Of a stretch of 64,000 nt of DNA, positions 28,901 through 37,402 are shown piece by piece. The stretch comes from Verrucomicrobiaceae bacterium (GTDB lineage: Bacteria > Verrucomicrobiota > Verrucomicrobiia > Verrucomicrobiales > Akkermansiaceae): assembly GCA_027486655.1 (NCBI GenBank), contig JAIXOR010000013.1:31838-95837 (forward strand), given 5' to 3'. How positions within the stretch are numbered: position 1 is the first letter of the stretch; the number at the start of each line of letters is the position of its first letter. A model generated the notes under the pieces. The model worked only from the letters and a program-made list of their open reading frames with translations, did not search any database and was not told the DNA's origin. The position numbers and the translations under genes were made by a program.

Positions 28901-29937
28901 ACGATCTCAACGGGGATGCCATCCTCACCGAGGGCGACGCCACCAAGGTGCTAAGGGTGGTTGCGGATCTGGATGATGTGCCTGCCTTTCCGGGAGCGGC
29001 TCCACTCCTCTTGCGATCAATGCTTAGTGCAAGATCGTCCCTGCGCATGATGACGATCAATTCCCTTCAGATGGCTGGCAGTTCGCTCGTCTCGCCGGTT
29101 TCCCTTGGTGGGGGCATTTTACAGATCAACGGTTCCACAAGTTCTACGGCCCGTTTGGTCTTGACCCGACTTACCGGAGTCAACGCCAACAAACTGCTGG
29201 CACAGGTGTATCTTGACGATGTGCCTGCCGGGCAGGCAGGGCTTTCCTTCCGGGTGGATTACCCGGCAGCGGTCCTCCGCGTGGCTGGAGCTTCCTCGTT
29301 GATCATTCCCTCTGGCGGTCTGCCTGCGGGTGTGACTCCCACTTGGAATGTATCTCCGGGAAATGCCTATGCCGCACAAACCGGCAGTCTGACTCTCGCC
29401 GCCGCATGGGGTTCCTCGTGGACTTTCTCCAACGGCCAGCCCGTCGCAAACATCGTCTTCGAGGTGAACCCGGCAGCCATCGGTCAGGTTCACTTCCCGC
29501 TCACGCTCGCCGCTACCGAGGTGGCCCCCTACAATGCGGAGGGACCATCCACACCGCTTGCGGTGCCCGGGCAGGTGGTCGTTTTCAGCCGGACTTACGC
29601 GGACTGGGCGATCGCCACACTTGGCAATGCGGGGGCTGGTTCCGGTTTGGACAGCGACGGTGACGGCTTCACCAACGCGCTCGAATTCGCTGCATCGACC
29701 CATCCGAGCGACCCGCGCTCGCTCCTGCGTACCACCTCAGCATCCATGACTGCGGGCGGCTACAAGCTCCGGTGGTTCGCCGCCTATGGCGTGAAATACA
29801 AGGTCCGTTGGTCCACCGACCTGAAGAACTGGAACGATCTGACGACAACCTACTCCGGCACCGGTGCGGAAACCGAGGTTATCGATCCTGCTCCACCGCC
29901 CGCCGGCAGGTTCTACCGCGTCGAGATAATTCCTTGA
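22930..29937 (+). CDS. Giant exported protein: 16 MBG repeats, SBBP propeller, cohesin-dockerin-cohesin
   Basis: A 2335-residue protein with signal peptide MKLTHLLPIFRWIILLSTWM...AMA. Sixteen near-identical 72-residue MBG domains (23107-26562; TLGNLAATYDG, LTYDG, APTDAGSYEVVAT, NYEGT) form a long stalk. A seven-bladed SBBP propeller follows (26820-28115; W-x-K-x-x-GG with AVDSSGNIYLAGQF). Then come an Ig-like domain (28118-28372), a cohesin-like domain (28380-28780; VEIPVYLEGLGDVTGLTFVI), a type I dockerin (28785-28990; loops DANNNGRLDVCDA and DLNGDAILTEGDA), a second cohesin-like domain (29130-29590), a calcium turn DSDGDGFTNALEF, and the terminal V-x-WSTDLKNW domain. Presumably a surface protein; the cohesin and dockerin modules suggest assembly with partners. 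First of three closely spaced genes. Confidence 0.87.
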   Translation: MKLTHLLPIFRWIILLSTWMGTAMADDPTPRGLAGAAQVASSFGFNSQNTGNGLDVANMVATVTLGDLAATYDGTAKSASATTSPEGLAVSLTYNGLATAPTDAGSYEVVATISDSNYEGSVTGTLVIGKAFAAVTLGKLAANYDGAAKSVSATTTPEGLAVSLTYDGTASAPTDAGSYAVIATVNDSNYEGTATDTLVISKATATVTLGNLGATYDGTAKPASAATSPVEIVVNLTYDGSATAPTDAGSYEVVATVNDPNYEGTSSDTLVISKATATVTLGSLAAAYDGSAKPASATTSPEGLTVNLTYDSSVTAPTDAGSYEVVATVNDSNYEGTASGTLVISKATATVTLGSLAAAYDGAAKTATAATSLEGLTVDLTYDGSATAPTAAGSYAVIATVNDPNYEGSATGTLVISKGVANVTLGNLAATYDGAAKTATAATSLEGLTVDLTYDGSATAPTAAGSYAVIATINDPNYEGTATGTMVVSKAIATVTLGDLAATYDSTAKFASATTSPEVLAVDLTYNGSPAAPTNAGSYEVIATINDSNYEGATSGTLVIGKATATVTLGNLAATYNGAAKTAAAVISPEGLAVDFTYDGEVTAPTDAGSYEVVATINNPNYEGTATGTLVISKGVATVTLGNLAATYDGTAKSASAMTSPEGLAVSLTYNGLATAPTDAGSYEVVATINDSNYEGATSGTLVIGKAAATVTLGNLAAAYDGAPKPVSATTSPENLAVSLTYNGSATAPIDAGSYELFATINDANYEGTTTGTLVIAKAIAAVTLGDLAATYDGAAKSATATTSPEGLTVNLTYDSSVSAPTDAGSYAVIATIYDANYEGTASGTLNIGKATATVTLGNLAATFDGAAKSASATTIPGGITVNVTYDGTASAPTDAGSYAVIATVNDSNYEGTASDTLIIGKATATVTLGDLATTYDGSAKSASATTSPEGLAVNLTYDGTASAPNDAGSYAVIATINDPNYDGTASGTLVVSKATASVTLHNLAATYDGTSKPASATTSPEGLAVNLTYNGLATAPSAAGSYEVIATINDSNYEGTASGTLVLGKAAAVVTLGNLAATYDGTAKPASATTVPSGLSVVFAYNGSAGAPSSAGSYAVTATVSDPNYTGAASGTLVIGKATATILLGNLTATYDGTSKAASATTVPAGLPVNITYDGGSTAPINAGSSSVVAEINHPDYSGGTASTLVVAKAPQTITFGAIADQTLGIPSVALSASCSSGQAVQFTVLSGPAAVSGSSLTLTGLGVVVVEASQAGNANWMAATPVQRTFSVVAGEFSQGYVWAKGYGGSGYDTAYAVAANSSGQAYLLGDFENTVAFGAASFSVAGGSLSDLVLMKTDNDGSIAWARQYGGVNSDLAKAVVALPSGGVVAGGEFFTSTVISGTTLTSAGSKDIVLVKVDAEGFTQWSKRFGGISSDSLHSMAVDSSGNIYLAGQFSGSITFGTNVMLTSSGSSDGYVVKLDSAGTPVWSRKMGGTGSDIAYAVSVKSTGEVAVAGSFNGGATFGSVSLSSAGGSDGFAAVLDASGTFLWAKRFGGTTADSARSVAFDATGSAWVCGSFTGTSATGFGSTNLASSGAEDAFVVRFSISDGAVSEARRFGGTGSETALSLVADPFGAMVIAGSFQNTVALGSNSLVSAGLSDTYVAKLRTGGAVAWAIRGGGLNDDRSQSISVNPSGEIFHAGVFDTSAGFGTKTVSGGGLWDLFLAKMNGPVPAFTGTLADLSVDEGDPWSLSTGILGAEPLTFQWFKDGSPIEGATSATYSVDAALASDAGAYVLQATNAYGSSSTTPVNVNVRVPDQLLSVEPPSDTAENRTVEIPVYLEGLGDVTGLTFVISYDKAYLANPGFVLGPYLVSGNSSVVIDKNAGTVRVVGSAFPSSFPEGRCLVGTLKATTRSVPANASVTLVPNLISISDIFGRPIEGYTKLKGGTMVISQRDIPGDANNNGRLDVCDAAELMRLYATPSLIRAWDHGLNDLNGDAILTEGDATKVLRVVADLDDVPAFPGAAPLLLRSMLSARSSLRMMTINSLQMAGSSLVSPVSLGGGILQINGSTSSTARLVLTRLTGVNANKLLAQVYLDDVPAGQAGLSFRVDYPAAVLRVAGASSLIIPSGGLPAGVTPTWNVSPGNAYAAQTGSLTLAAAWGSSWTFSNGQPVANIVFEVNPAAIGQVHFPLTLAATEVAPYNAEGPSTPLAVPGQVVVFSRTYADWAIATLGNAGAGSGLDSDGDGFTNALEFAASTHPSDPRSLLRTTSASMTAGGYKLRWFAAYGVKYKVRWSTDLKNWNDLTTTYSGTGAETEVIDPAPPPAGRFYRVEIIP
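23107..26562 (+). repeat. Sixteen tandem 216-bp repeats encoding MBG domains
   Basis: Sixteen units of exactly 216 bases (72 codons) run in frame without spacers. Units vary at DNA level, but neighbours 5 and 6 are almost identical: 24016-24153 matches 24232-24369 with only two differences, a sign of recent duplication or gene conversion. The array is expected to change copy number by slippage or unequal crossing-over. Confidence 0.9.
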
Positions 29938-29979
29938 AAACCTCACCTTTCCAAACATCCACCCCTAACGATTCATCCG

Positions 29980-31533
29980 ATGAAACAAGCACTCCTCACC
30001 TTCTTTGCGGCAGTCTGTCTGTTGCCGGATTCATTGGCGGCCAACGTCGCGCCGACGGTGGTCATCAAGTCTGCCACGATGCGGCCGGGCACGACTCTCA
30101 TGGACGTGGTCTACCGCGTCAATGATCCGGATGACGCCACTGTAAAAACCCGCGCACTGGCTTTCAGGGACGGAGTCCGCTCCTTTGCCAATGTGATCAA
30201 GCCGGTGACCTTTGTGGAAGGCACCGCCGTGAGGTTGGGTGATGCCATCCCCAGCAATACGGATCTCACCCTTACCTGGGACGTGGGCGCGGATTGGAAC
30301 ATCGACCTCGGCCAGATCAAGTTCGAGGTGCTGGCAATGGACGGAGGAGGACTGCTGCCATTCGACTGGATCTCCATTCCGGCAACCGCTGGCAATCCAC
30401 AGACCTCCGTCAGCAAGAACTCACCAACGGCAAACGAGGTTCTGAATGCTCTTTTTTGGCAGTATGCGACCGGAGATTCCGGGCTATCTCTGGCAAATGG
30501 CGTCTTGACCGGAAGTGACAGCAATGGAGCTTTCGTTCAGGTGGTTTTGGCCAATGGAAGCACGCCGCAAGTCTATTCCACCCCATTTATTTTCAAACGG
30601 ATGAACCTAGACCCCGATGATGGATTATTGGCAATTAATGCTAGAGTGGTCTTATCCAATCCCCAAGGTTGGCACGCTGCCAATAGGCCTTATGCTGGTG
30701 TTCCAATGGTGCTTGGTTGGGGAGACAATCAATTTGGGGAGCTTGCCATACCGACTAATTTGAGCGGGGTCATCACAATGGTTGATGCCGGCTTAAAGTA
30801 TAGCCTCGCGCTACGGAGGGATGGAACGGTGGCTGGGTGGGGAGATAACAGTTACAACAAAGCCACCCCTCCTGCAGGGCTGGGCGGCGTCACCGCTATC
30901 GCAGCAGGAAAGTATCACAGCCTCGCACTCAAGAGCGACGGTACAGTCGTTGGATGGGGATACCCTTACGATGGTCAAGCCACACCTCCCGTTGGGCTAA
31001 GCGGAGTTATCGCCATCGCAGCAGGAAATTCACATAGCCTCGCGTTGAAGGGCGACGGCACGGTGGTGGGCTGGGGGGCCAATAATTACGGCCAAACCAC
31101 GCCACCTGCTGGGCTCAGTGGGGTCACCGCCATTGCAGCAGGAAGCGAGCACTGCCTAGCACTGAAGAGTAATGGCACGGTGGTAGGCTGGGGAGCCAAT
31201 ACCGATGGCCGAGCTACGCCGCCTGCCGGGTTAAGTGGAGTCATCGCCATTGCAGCAGGAAACTACCACGGCCTAGCACTGAAGAGCAACGGCACGGTGG
31301 TAGGCTGGGGAGTCAATAATGATGGCCGAGCTACGCCACCCGCCGGGCTTAGCGGGGTTATCGCAATCGCTGCGGGTGACGTTCAAAGTCTTGCGCTGAA
31401 GAGCGATGGCACGGTCGTCGGATGGGGCTCCAATAATTATGGCCAGGCCACACCACCCGCTGGGCTGAGCAAGATCACTGCTATTGCCGCGGGATACTCA
31501 CATAGTCTGGCGATCAAGGGCAAGGCTCCCTGA
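29980..31533 (+). CDS. Exported seven-bladed RCC1-like propeller protein
   Basis: A 517-residue exported protein. The signal peptide is MKQALLTFFAAVCLLPDSLA. Residues 20-240 form a domain beginning ANVAPTVVIKSATMRPGTTL and including FEVLAMDGGGLLPF, a layout seen in exported verrucomicrobial proteins with an SUMF-like partner domain, though no such domain follows here. From about 30712 to 31530 seven units of 39 residues (GWG-x-N-x-x-G-x-x-TPPAGLSGV-x-AIAAG-x-x-HSLALKSDGTVV) give a complete RCC1-type propeller. It ends right after blade 7 (HSLAIKGKAP) and lacks the C-terminal domain of its neighbours. It lies 42 bases after the 2335-residue gene and 55 before the next, so a shared transcript is likely. 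Ligand unknown. Confidence 0.85.
   Translation: MKQALLTFFAAVCLLPDSLAANVAPTVVIKSATMRPGTTLMDVVYRVNDPDDATVKTRALAFRDGVRSFANVIKPVTFVEGTAVRLGDAIPSNTDLTLTWDVGADWNIDLGQIKFEVLAMDGGGLLPFDWISIPATAGNPQTSVSKNSPTANEVLNALFWQYATGDSGLSLANGVLTGSDSNGAFVQVVLANGSTPQVYSTPFIFKRMNLDPDDGLLAINARVVLSNPQGWHAANRPYAGVPMVLGWGDNQFGELAIPTNLSGVITMVDAGLKYSLALRRDGTVAGWGDNSYNKATPPAGLGGVTAIAAGKYHSLALKSDGTVVGWGYPYDGQATPPVGLSGVIAIAAGNSHSLALKGDGTVVGWGANNYGQTTPPAGLSGVTAIAAGSEHCLALKSNGTVVGWGANTDGRATPPAGLSGVIAIAAGNYHGLALKSNGTVVGWGVNNDGRATPPAGLSGVIAIAAGDVQSLALKSDGTVVGWGSNNYGQATPPAGLSKITAIAAGYSHSLAIKGKAP
30712..31530 (+). repeat. Seven 117-bp repeats encoding RCC1-like blades
   Basis: Seven in-frame units of 117 bases (39 codons). Blades 3-7 are very alike, including the DNA run around GGCACGGTGGTAGGCTGGGG, which suggests growth by internal duplication. 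The first blade is the most diverged. Confidence 0.75.
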
Positions 31534-31588
31534 ATCACTGATGATTTTGAAGTCTGATTCTTCGCCGTTGTAGATATTCTGACTCGCC

Positions 31589-34500
31589 ATGAAAACCGTT
31601 TTTTTCATCCTGGGATGGATTTGCATGGCTGCTCCCGTCTACGCGACAGCGGTGAACCTTGCTCAGAACTCGATGAACGATGTAACTGGCGGCAGCATCA
31701 CTGCGGTTTCCTCCAGCCAGTATCTGGAAACCGGCTCCGCCTACAGCACCGTCACCGCACCCGCCACCTACAGCACCTACAATTTCACCCACTGGACCAA
31801 CACCAGCGCCCCGGCAACGGTTTATCGTGATGCCTGGGGCCGCTCCTTGAATCCGATTGCATTCACGCTGCTGGAATCTACCACCTGCACCGCGCACTAT
31901 CTGCCAACCACGCGTGACAGCGATGCCGATGGTGTGCCGGATTGGTATGAGATCGAATATTTCGGAAGTCTGAGTCAGGGTGCTGCCTCCGACAGTGACG
32001 GCGATGGCATAAGCCTGCTGAATGAATACAGCGGGGGCACCCATCCGCTTTATGCAAACAGGATTCAGGCGGGTGGAGTGGCCAGTGCGAGTTCGGCCTT
32101 GGTCACCTTTAATCCTCTCAATTACCCCAAGTATACCCTGAGAAGCTTGCCTTCAGGGGTTGTCAGTCAATCAGCGGTGGTTCCGCCGAGCACTCAGATC
32201 ACCTCGCCGGACCTCTCAGCGAACACGGCGTTCGGATATTGGGCCTTGGATGGCGTGCGCCAGAAGGATGCCTGGGGTGTGGCGCAGACGCAAGTAACTT
32301 TTACCATGGAAATGGTGAATCGCGAGGCGGTGGCGTACCTCTTCAACGGCGACACAGATACTGACGGCATTCCGGATTCCTACGAGCAGTATTACTATGG
32401 CACGCTCGCCAATGGAGCGTCCTCTGATACGGACGGCGACGGTATTTCCCTGCTGGCGGAACGCAGTGGTGGCAGCAATCCGCTCTACCCCAATGCCACG
32501 CAGGAAGGTGGTGTGGCTTGGGCGGATTCCGCCCCCGTCACCATCAATCTTGCGGATTTTTCGCGTTATACGATTTCCAGCATGCCTGCGGGAACGGTAA
32601 GCCAATCCGCGGTTGCTGCTGATGGCACGGTCATCACCACGCCGGATATGACACAATCCACCTTCGGCTACTGGACTCTCGACGGCGTGCCCCAACGAGA
32701 TGCCTGGGGTGTGGCGCTGCGGAAAGTTTCCTTCACCATGGACGGCTCCGATCACGCCGCGGTGGCTTGGTTGTTCTCCGGAGACAGCGATGGCGATGGC
32801 GTGAATGACGGCTTCGAGCAATACTACTTCGGCACCTTGGCCAATAGTGCCAATTCGGACACGGACGGAGATGGCAAAACCCTGCTCGCCGAATTCACGG
32901 GTGGCGGCAATCCCGTCTATGGTGAGTCCTCCCAGGAAGGAGGCATCGCATGGACGGATTCCACGCTGGTGGTGGTGAACCAGCAGATCTTCCCCGCCGC
33001 GCAGCTCGGAGAAACGGATGCTTCCGGGATCTTCAGCGATCCCTACATCGGTCAGGTGGGCAGCTTCGCCATGGCGGGTGGCTCCAGTTCACCTGCTGTG
33101 GGCGATGTGGATGGCGATGGCGATATGGATCTGATCATTGGCGGGGTGGGTGGTTCGGTGAAGTTCCTTCGTAACACCGGCTCCCCCTTCGGTCCGCAGT
33201 TGGTGGAGATCGGCGGGGCCCTCAACGGCCTTGGCGGTTGGCCGTCCGGCAAGGTCTATCCGGCCTTGGCGGATTGGAACGGAGACGGTCGTGCGGACCT
33301 CGTGGTGGGATCGGATGACGGAGTATTGCGTTTCTATCAGGCTCAGGCTGGCGGGCCCGGGCTCTTCGAGCGGGTCGGCGATCTGGCGGCAGGCGTCGGT
33401 GCTGTGTATCCTGCCTTTCTTCCGAAGCCCGGCGGGCCCGACCTGCTGGTGTTGAATGGAACGTCGGTGCTGCGTTTTGCCAAAACCTCCGGCACCCCGC
33501 CTTATGGCACAACCGTTGCAGCCACCGATTGGTTGGGGACTCCCATCACCAATGGAACGGCATTGGCGGTGGCGGACAGCAACAATGACGGTCGCATGGA
33601 TGTTCTGGCATCGGACGCCCAAGGGCGTATCTGGCGTTTCCTCGGCCAGGCGGACGGGACGTTCTTCCTCGAAAGCAAGGTCTGGGGCGGAAGCTACAAC
33701 GGCTTCCGCCCGGGGTTGACGGCCAGCGTCGTGGATCTCGATGGCGATGGTGACCCGGACATCATCGGCGGCGGCACGGACGGTGCGCTCATCTATCTGA
33801 AGAATCCCGAAAAGCATCTGCGCGTCACTCCGGCTGTGGTCACTGTGGGAACGGGCGAGACTCTGGATTTCTCCAGCATCGATGACAACGGCACGCTGGC
33901 ATGGAGCATGCGTTCCTCGCAGAGCGGTGGAAACATCGCCCCATTGACGGGCATCTACACGGCGGGCGGTACTCCTGGCATCGATCAGGTGGTGGCCCGC
34001 AATTCGGCCGGCCGCACGGGCGTGGCCTGGGTGAACGTGGTGCAACGGGGTGGCTCGAACGGACTGAAGTGGCGGGGCTTGTTAGTGGATGGCCGCCGCG
34101 GACCGAACGATCCGGTGTGGCCCGCTGCGCATGCGCTCAATGTCCGCGCGCGGGAAGTGCTGACCTACCGCGGCTTGGGCGGCTCGGACATCCGCTGGCT
34201 GGGTCATGGCGGGGATGGTCCGGACGCTCCCCCGAGCCGTGCGGCCCTGCAATCCGCGCTGCGTGACGGCGGCACGCTGGCCAATGATACGGAGGTGTTC
34301 GTGGTCTATCTGGTGGACCACGGCCGCAAGGCTCCCAACGGTGACGGGCTTTTCCTGTTGTCGGAGAACGAAAGCGTCAGCGGCCCCGAGCTGGACGGTT
34401 GGCTGGACACGCTGCAGGCCTCACGCCCGAATCTTTCGGTGATCGTGGTGGTGGAGAGTTGTTATGGCGGCCGGGTGGCCGGCCCGATGATGGCGGCGGA

Positions 34501-37075
34501 CGGCTACAGCGCGCGGCGTCTTGTTCTGACCTCCAGCGGTGCGGACCAATTGGCGCACCTGGCGGCGGGAGGGGTGGTGAGTTATTCGACGATGTGGTGG
34601 AGCGGCGTGGCCGCAGGCAAATCGCTCGGGCAGGCGCATGAGGATGCGGTGGCGGCCATGGCGGGCTTGCAGGTGCCTCAATCCGGCAATGGCGGAGCCT
34701 TGCTCGCGACGGCGAAACTCGGGCTGGACCAAGTGGCGGCTTCCGGCCGCCCGTCGGTGACCGCCATCGGCGGGGATCTATCACTTCAAGGCACGCAGGA
34801 GGCAAGGATCAGGGCCTCGGTGCAATCCGCCTTCGCGCTGGACAAGGTCTGGGGAGTGATCGTTCCGCCGGGCTACCAACCCGGTGGCGAGGATCCGGTC
34901 GTGGATTTGCCCGAAGTGGAACTGGCGTGGGATTCGTCCGCCGGCGAGTGGTGCGCCGATGCGGGAGGGTTCAGCGAAGGCGGCGCGCCCTATTCGGTGC
35001 TGTTGCAAGCGCGGGATGTGTGGGGCCAAGTGAGTCCGCCGACCATCCTGCATGTGTCACAAGCCACCGTCCGTAACCGAGTGATCATCTTCAGCCCCGG
35101 CGAGGATTCATGGGCCGGTGCGGCGGTGGCCGGCAGCCTCGCCGAGTATGCCCGCGAATCCGCCCTGCTGCGCAAGGTGAGGAGCCAGGACATCAAGATC
35201 ATGGCAGATGCAGCCACAGGCGTGGACGCCACAGCGGAGGCCAGCGCCTCCAGCTTGAATGAAGCCATCGGAAGCTGGGCCAATGCAGACGGCCAACTGG
35301 CGGCGCTCACGGTGTTCCTCGTGGGCCAGGGCAGCCAGGAAGGGCTCGTCTGCGCCAATGGAGACACGGTTTCACCGGTGGATCTACGGGATTGGCTGGA
35401 CGCCCTCCAGGATCAAAGCGGAGCCGTGGTGCAGGTGATCGTGGATGCGGACTACTCCGGGGCGTTCGTGCGGGAGGCTGGCAATTCAAACCACCGGCGC
35501 ATACTGCTTTCGAGCACCGGCGCCAGCCAGCGCAACACGTTTGCCAGCGGGCGCTGGTCCAATGTCACCCGCTGGATCTGGAACTCCATTGCCCGTGGCC
35601 GCGACCTGCGTGAAAGCTATGCCGACGCTAGCGACCTCGCCCGGATGATCGGCGGCACGGTGCCCGCGCTCTTCGATGACAACGGAGATGGCATGTTTAC
35701 ACGTCTCAACGATGGATTGAAGGCGATCAACGCTTTCGTGGGTTCGGCCTATGTCACGGCGGACGATCCGCCGTCCATCGGCCGGGCCAGCGCGATGATG
35801 CGGGTGGCCGCCGGACAGCGGGCGCGGTTCTGGGTTTCGAACATCGTTATGCCCGACGGCAATGCGCCGGATTCGGTGTGGGGCGAGGTGGTCGGCCCGG
35901 ATGGTGGATCCCGTGGCACCATGCAGCTCTGGCGTAACCTCGCGAAGGATCGTTATGAAGGATCTTTCGCGGGCTTCACCGAGGCCGGAAATTATCTGAT
36001 CTTCGTTCAGGCCGGAACCCCCGGCAATCCTGCCAAAACCACGCCACCCGCCGTGGTGCGGGTCGAGTATGACGGCTCAGCCAACACCGGAGGCCCCGCC
36101 ACCGGAAGTTTGCCCGTGCTTGCGCTGCCCACCAACGGTCAGGCGATGGGTGTGGAAACCGAGACCGGCGACCAATGGCGGTTGACCCTGACACGCGGCC
36201 AGCGGGTGGTGATCGAGGCGAGGGATGTCACTCCGCGGCGCGACGTGGCTTTGCGCCTGATCGGAGCGGACGATCAAATCCTTGCCGATGCGGACCAGTG
36301 GGGAGCCGGCTTCGGCGAAGCCATCAAGGGCTGGGAAGCTCCGGCGGATGGATCCTATCTGGTGCGCGCGAGTTTCGTGGCCGGCAATGGAGCCGCCTCC
36401 TGCCGTGTTCGCGCCTATATCTCCTGCGAGGCTGGTGCGGCGGACCTGTCTGTGCTGCCCTCCCAGAGCATTGCATTCAATCCTCCCTCCACGTTTGCAA
36501 AGGACTCCGGGTCAATCGAACTCACCGCCACGGCCACCTCGGGCCTGCCCGTGCGCTTTGAAATGGTAAGCGGTCCGGCAAATATCGTCGGGACGATGTT
36601 AACGCCGACCGGAGCGGGCACCGTGGTGCTGCGCGCCTGTCAGGATGGCGATGCCAACTGGGACTCGGCTGAACCGGTCGAGCGCACCATGGTTTTGACC
36701 TCCGGCGGGATTGGAACCTATGAGAGCTGGGCTCAAGCGCTCTTCGGAGCCGACTACGCGGCCAAAGGAGGCCCTGCCCAAGACGCCGACGCGGACGGCC
36801 AAACCAACAAAGCGGAATGGCTGGCAAGAACCGATCCCCGGAACGGTGCGGACCGCTTCGAGGTGTTTTCCACCACACGCGATGGCCGCGGCTTCAAACT
36901 CCGCTGGCTGGCACGGGAGGGCGTCAGCTACCGGGTCACCCGCTCCTCGGACCTGAAAACCTGGACCGAACTTCCCGACTCGCGTGTCACAGGGTCAGGA
37001 GCTCAAGCAGAGGCGGCGGACTCAGCGCCACCCCAAGGCAGGGCGCTTTACCGCGTCGAGGTTATTCATCCGTGA
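31589..37075 (+). CDS. Giant exported protein with tandem caspase/C13-like domains
   Basis: An 1828-residue protein with signal peptide MKTVFFILGWICMAAPVYA. Residues 20-480 hold three copies of a 'bacterial repeat' domain alternating with calcium turns (DSDADGVPDWYEIEYFGSL, DTDGIPDSYEQYYYGTL, DGDGVNDGFEQYYFGTL). About 500-740 is a propeller of FG-GAP/VCBS units (DVDGDGDMDLIIGG, DWNGDGRADLVVGS, DSNNDGRMDVLAS, DLDGDGDPDIIGG). About 830-1070 is a cysteine-peptidase-like domain of the caspase/C13 clan: LVDHGRK with His911 and VVESCYGG with Cys958. About 1150-1400 is a second copy in which these become VGQGS (Gln1247) and VDADYSG (Asp1288), so it should be inactive. A beta domain, an Ig-like domain and the terminal V-x-RSSDLKTW domain follow. 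It could cut surface partners or itself. Confidence 0.85.
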   Translation: MKTVFFILGWICMAAPVYATAVNLAQNSMNDVTGGSITAVSSSQYLETGSAYSTVTAPATYSTYNFTHWTNTSAPATVYRDAWGRSLNPIAFTLLESTTCTAHYLPTTRDSDADGVPDWYEIEYFGSLSQGAASDSDGDGISLLNEYSGGTHPLYANRIQAGGVASASSALVTFNPLNYPKYTLRSLPSGVVSQSAVVPPSTQITSPDLSANTAFGYWALDGVRQKDAWGVAQTQVTFTMEMVNREAVAYLFNGDTDTDGIPDSYEQYYYGTLANGASSDTDGDGISLLAERSGGSNPLYPNATQEGGVAWADSAPVTINLADFSRYTISSMPAGTVSQSAVAADGTVITTPDMTQSTFGYWTLDGVPQRDAWGVALRKVSFTMDGSDHAAVAWLFSGDSDGDGVNDGFEQYYFGTLANSANSDTDGDGKTLLAEFTGGGNPVYGESSQEGGIAWTDSTLVVVNQQIFPAAQLGETDASGIFSDPYIGQVGSFAMAGGSSSPAVGDVDGDGDMDLIIGGVGGSVKFLRNTGSPFGPQLVEIGGALNGLGGWPSGKVYPALADWNGDGRADLVVGSDDGVLRFYQAQAGGPGLFERVGDLAAGVGAVYPAFLPKPGGPDLLVLNGTSVLRFAKTSGTPPYGTTVAATDWLGTPITNGTALAVADSNNDGRMDVLASDAQGRIWRFLGQADGTFFLESKVWGGSYNGFRPGLTASVVDLDGDGDPDIIGGGTDGALIYLKNPEKHLRVTPAVVTVGTGETLDFSSIDDNGTLAWSMRSSQSGGNIAPLTGIYTAGGTPGIDQVVARNSAGRTGVAWVNVVQRGGSNGLKWRGLLVDGRRGPNDPVWPAAHALNVRAREVLTYRGLGGSDIRWLGHGGDGPDAPPSRAALQSALRDGGTLANDTEVFVVYLVDHGRKAPNGDGLFLLSENESVSGPELDGWLDTLQASRPNLSVIVVVESCYGGRVAGPMMAADGYSARRLVLTSSGADQLAHLAAGGVVSYSTMWWSGVAAGKSLGQAHEDAVAAMAGLQVPQSGNGGALLATAKLGLDQVAASGRPSVTAIGGDLSLQGTQEARIRASVQSAFALDKVWGVIVPPGYQPGGEDPVVDLPEVELAWDSSAGEWCADAGGFSEGGAPYSVLLQARDVWGQVSPPTILHVSQATVRNRVIIFSPGEDSWAGAAVAGSLAEYARESALLRKVRSQDIKIMADAATGVDATAEASASSLNEAIGSWANADGQLAALTVFLVGQGSQEGLVCANGDTVSPVDLRDWLDALQDQSGAVVQVIVDADYSGAFVREAGNSNHRRILLSSTGASQRNTFASGRWSNVTRWIWNSIARGRDLRESYADASDLARMIGGTVPALFDDNGDGMFTRLNDGLKAINAFVGSAYVTADDPPSIGRASAMMRVAAGQRARFWVSNIVMPDGNAPDSVWGEVVGPDGGSRGTMQLWRNLAKDRYEGSFAGFTEAGNYLIFVQAGTPGNPAKTTPPAVVRVEYDGSANTGGPATGSLPVLALPTNGQAMGVETETGDQWRLTLTRGQRVVIEARDVTPRRDVALRLIGADDQILADADQWGAGFGEAIKGWEAPADGSYLVRASFVAGNGAASCRVRAYISCEAGAADLSVLPSQSIAFNPPSTFAKDSGSIELTATATSGLPVRFEMVSGPANIVGTMLTPTGAGTVVLRACQDGDANWDSAEPVERTMVLTSGGIGTYESWAQALFGADYAAKGGPAQDADADGQTNKAEWLARTDPRNGADRFEVFSTTRDGRGFKLRWLAREGVSYRVTRSSDLKTWTELPDSRVTGSGAQAEAADSAPPQGRALYRVEVIHP

Positions 37076-37402
37076 ATCTCAAATCAGAAATTGGATGCGG
37101 TTTGACGTGAGCACTCAAAATTCTTTTCTGTCATGGGCAAGCTTTCGAACTGTATCGCAAAAGATATACCTTTGGTATGTGTAAGCCGGTAAAAAGTAGC
37201 TTGAGGAGACAGCAACGAAATTTTTAAGTCGGCGCTCAAATGGAATAAACTAGTATCTTCCACGCGACTTTTTGAAATCAAACACCCCATCGTGTCGCCT
37301 GAAAGCACTGAATGATTGCCGAGGACTACGACGACACCCTAGATCAATTTCGCTTCACCCGGAAGTAGCGCTTGGGCTGGTACTCGGTGCTTGATAACCG
37401 GG
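37076..37402. other. Right end of the island, no gene seen
   Basis: From the end of the peptidase-like gene to the right att repeat there is no supported coding sequence. A short open stretch near 37310-37368 (MIAEDYDDTLDQFRFTRK) directly before the att site could be the tail of a lost gene, but this is only a guess. The base composition is AT-rich up to about 37290. Confidence 0.4.
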
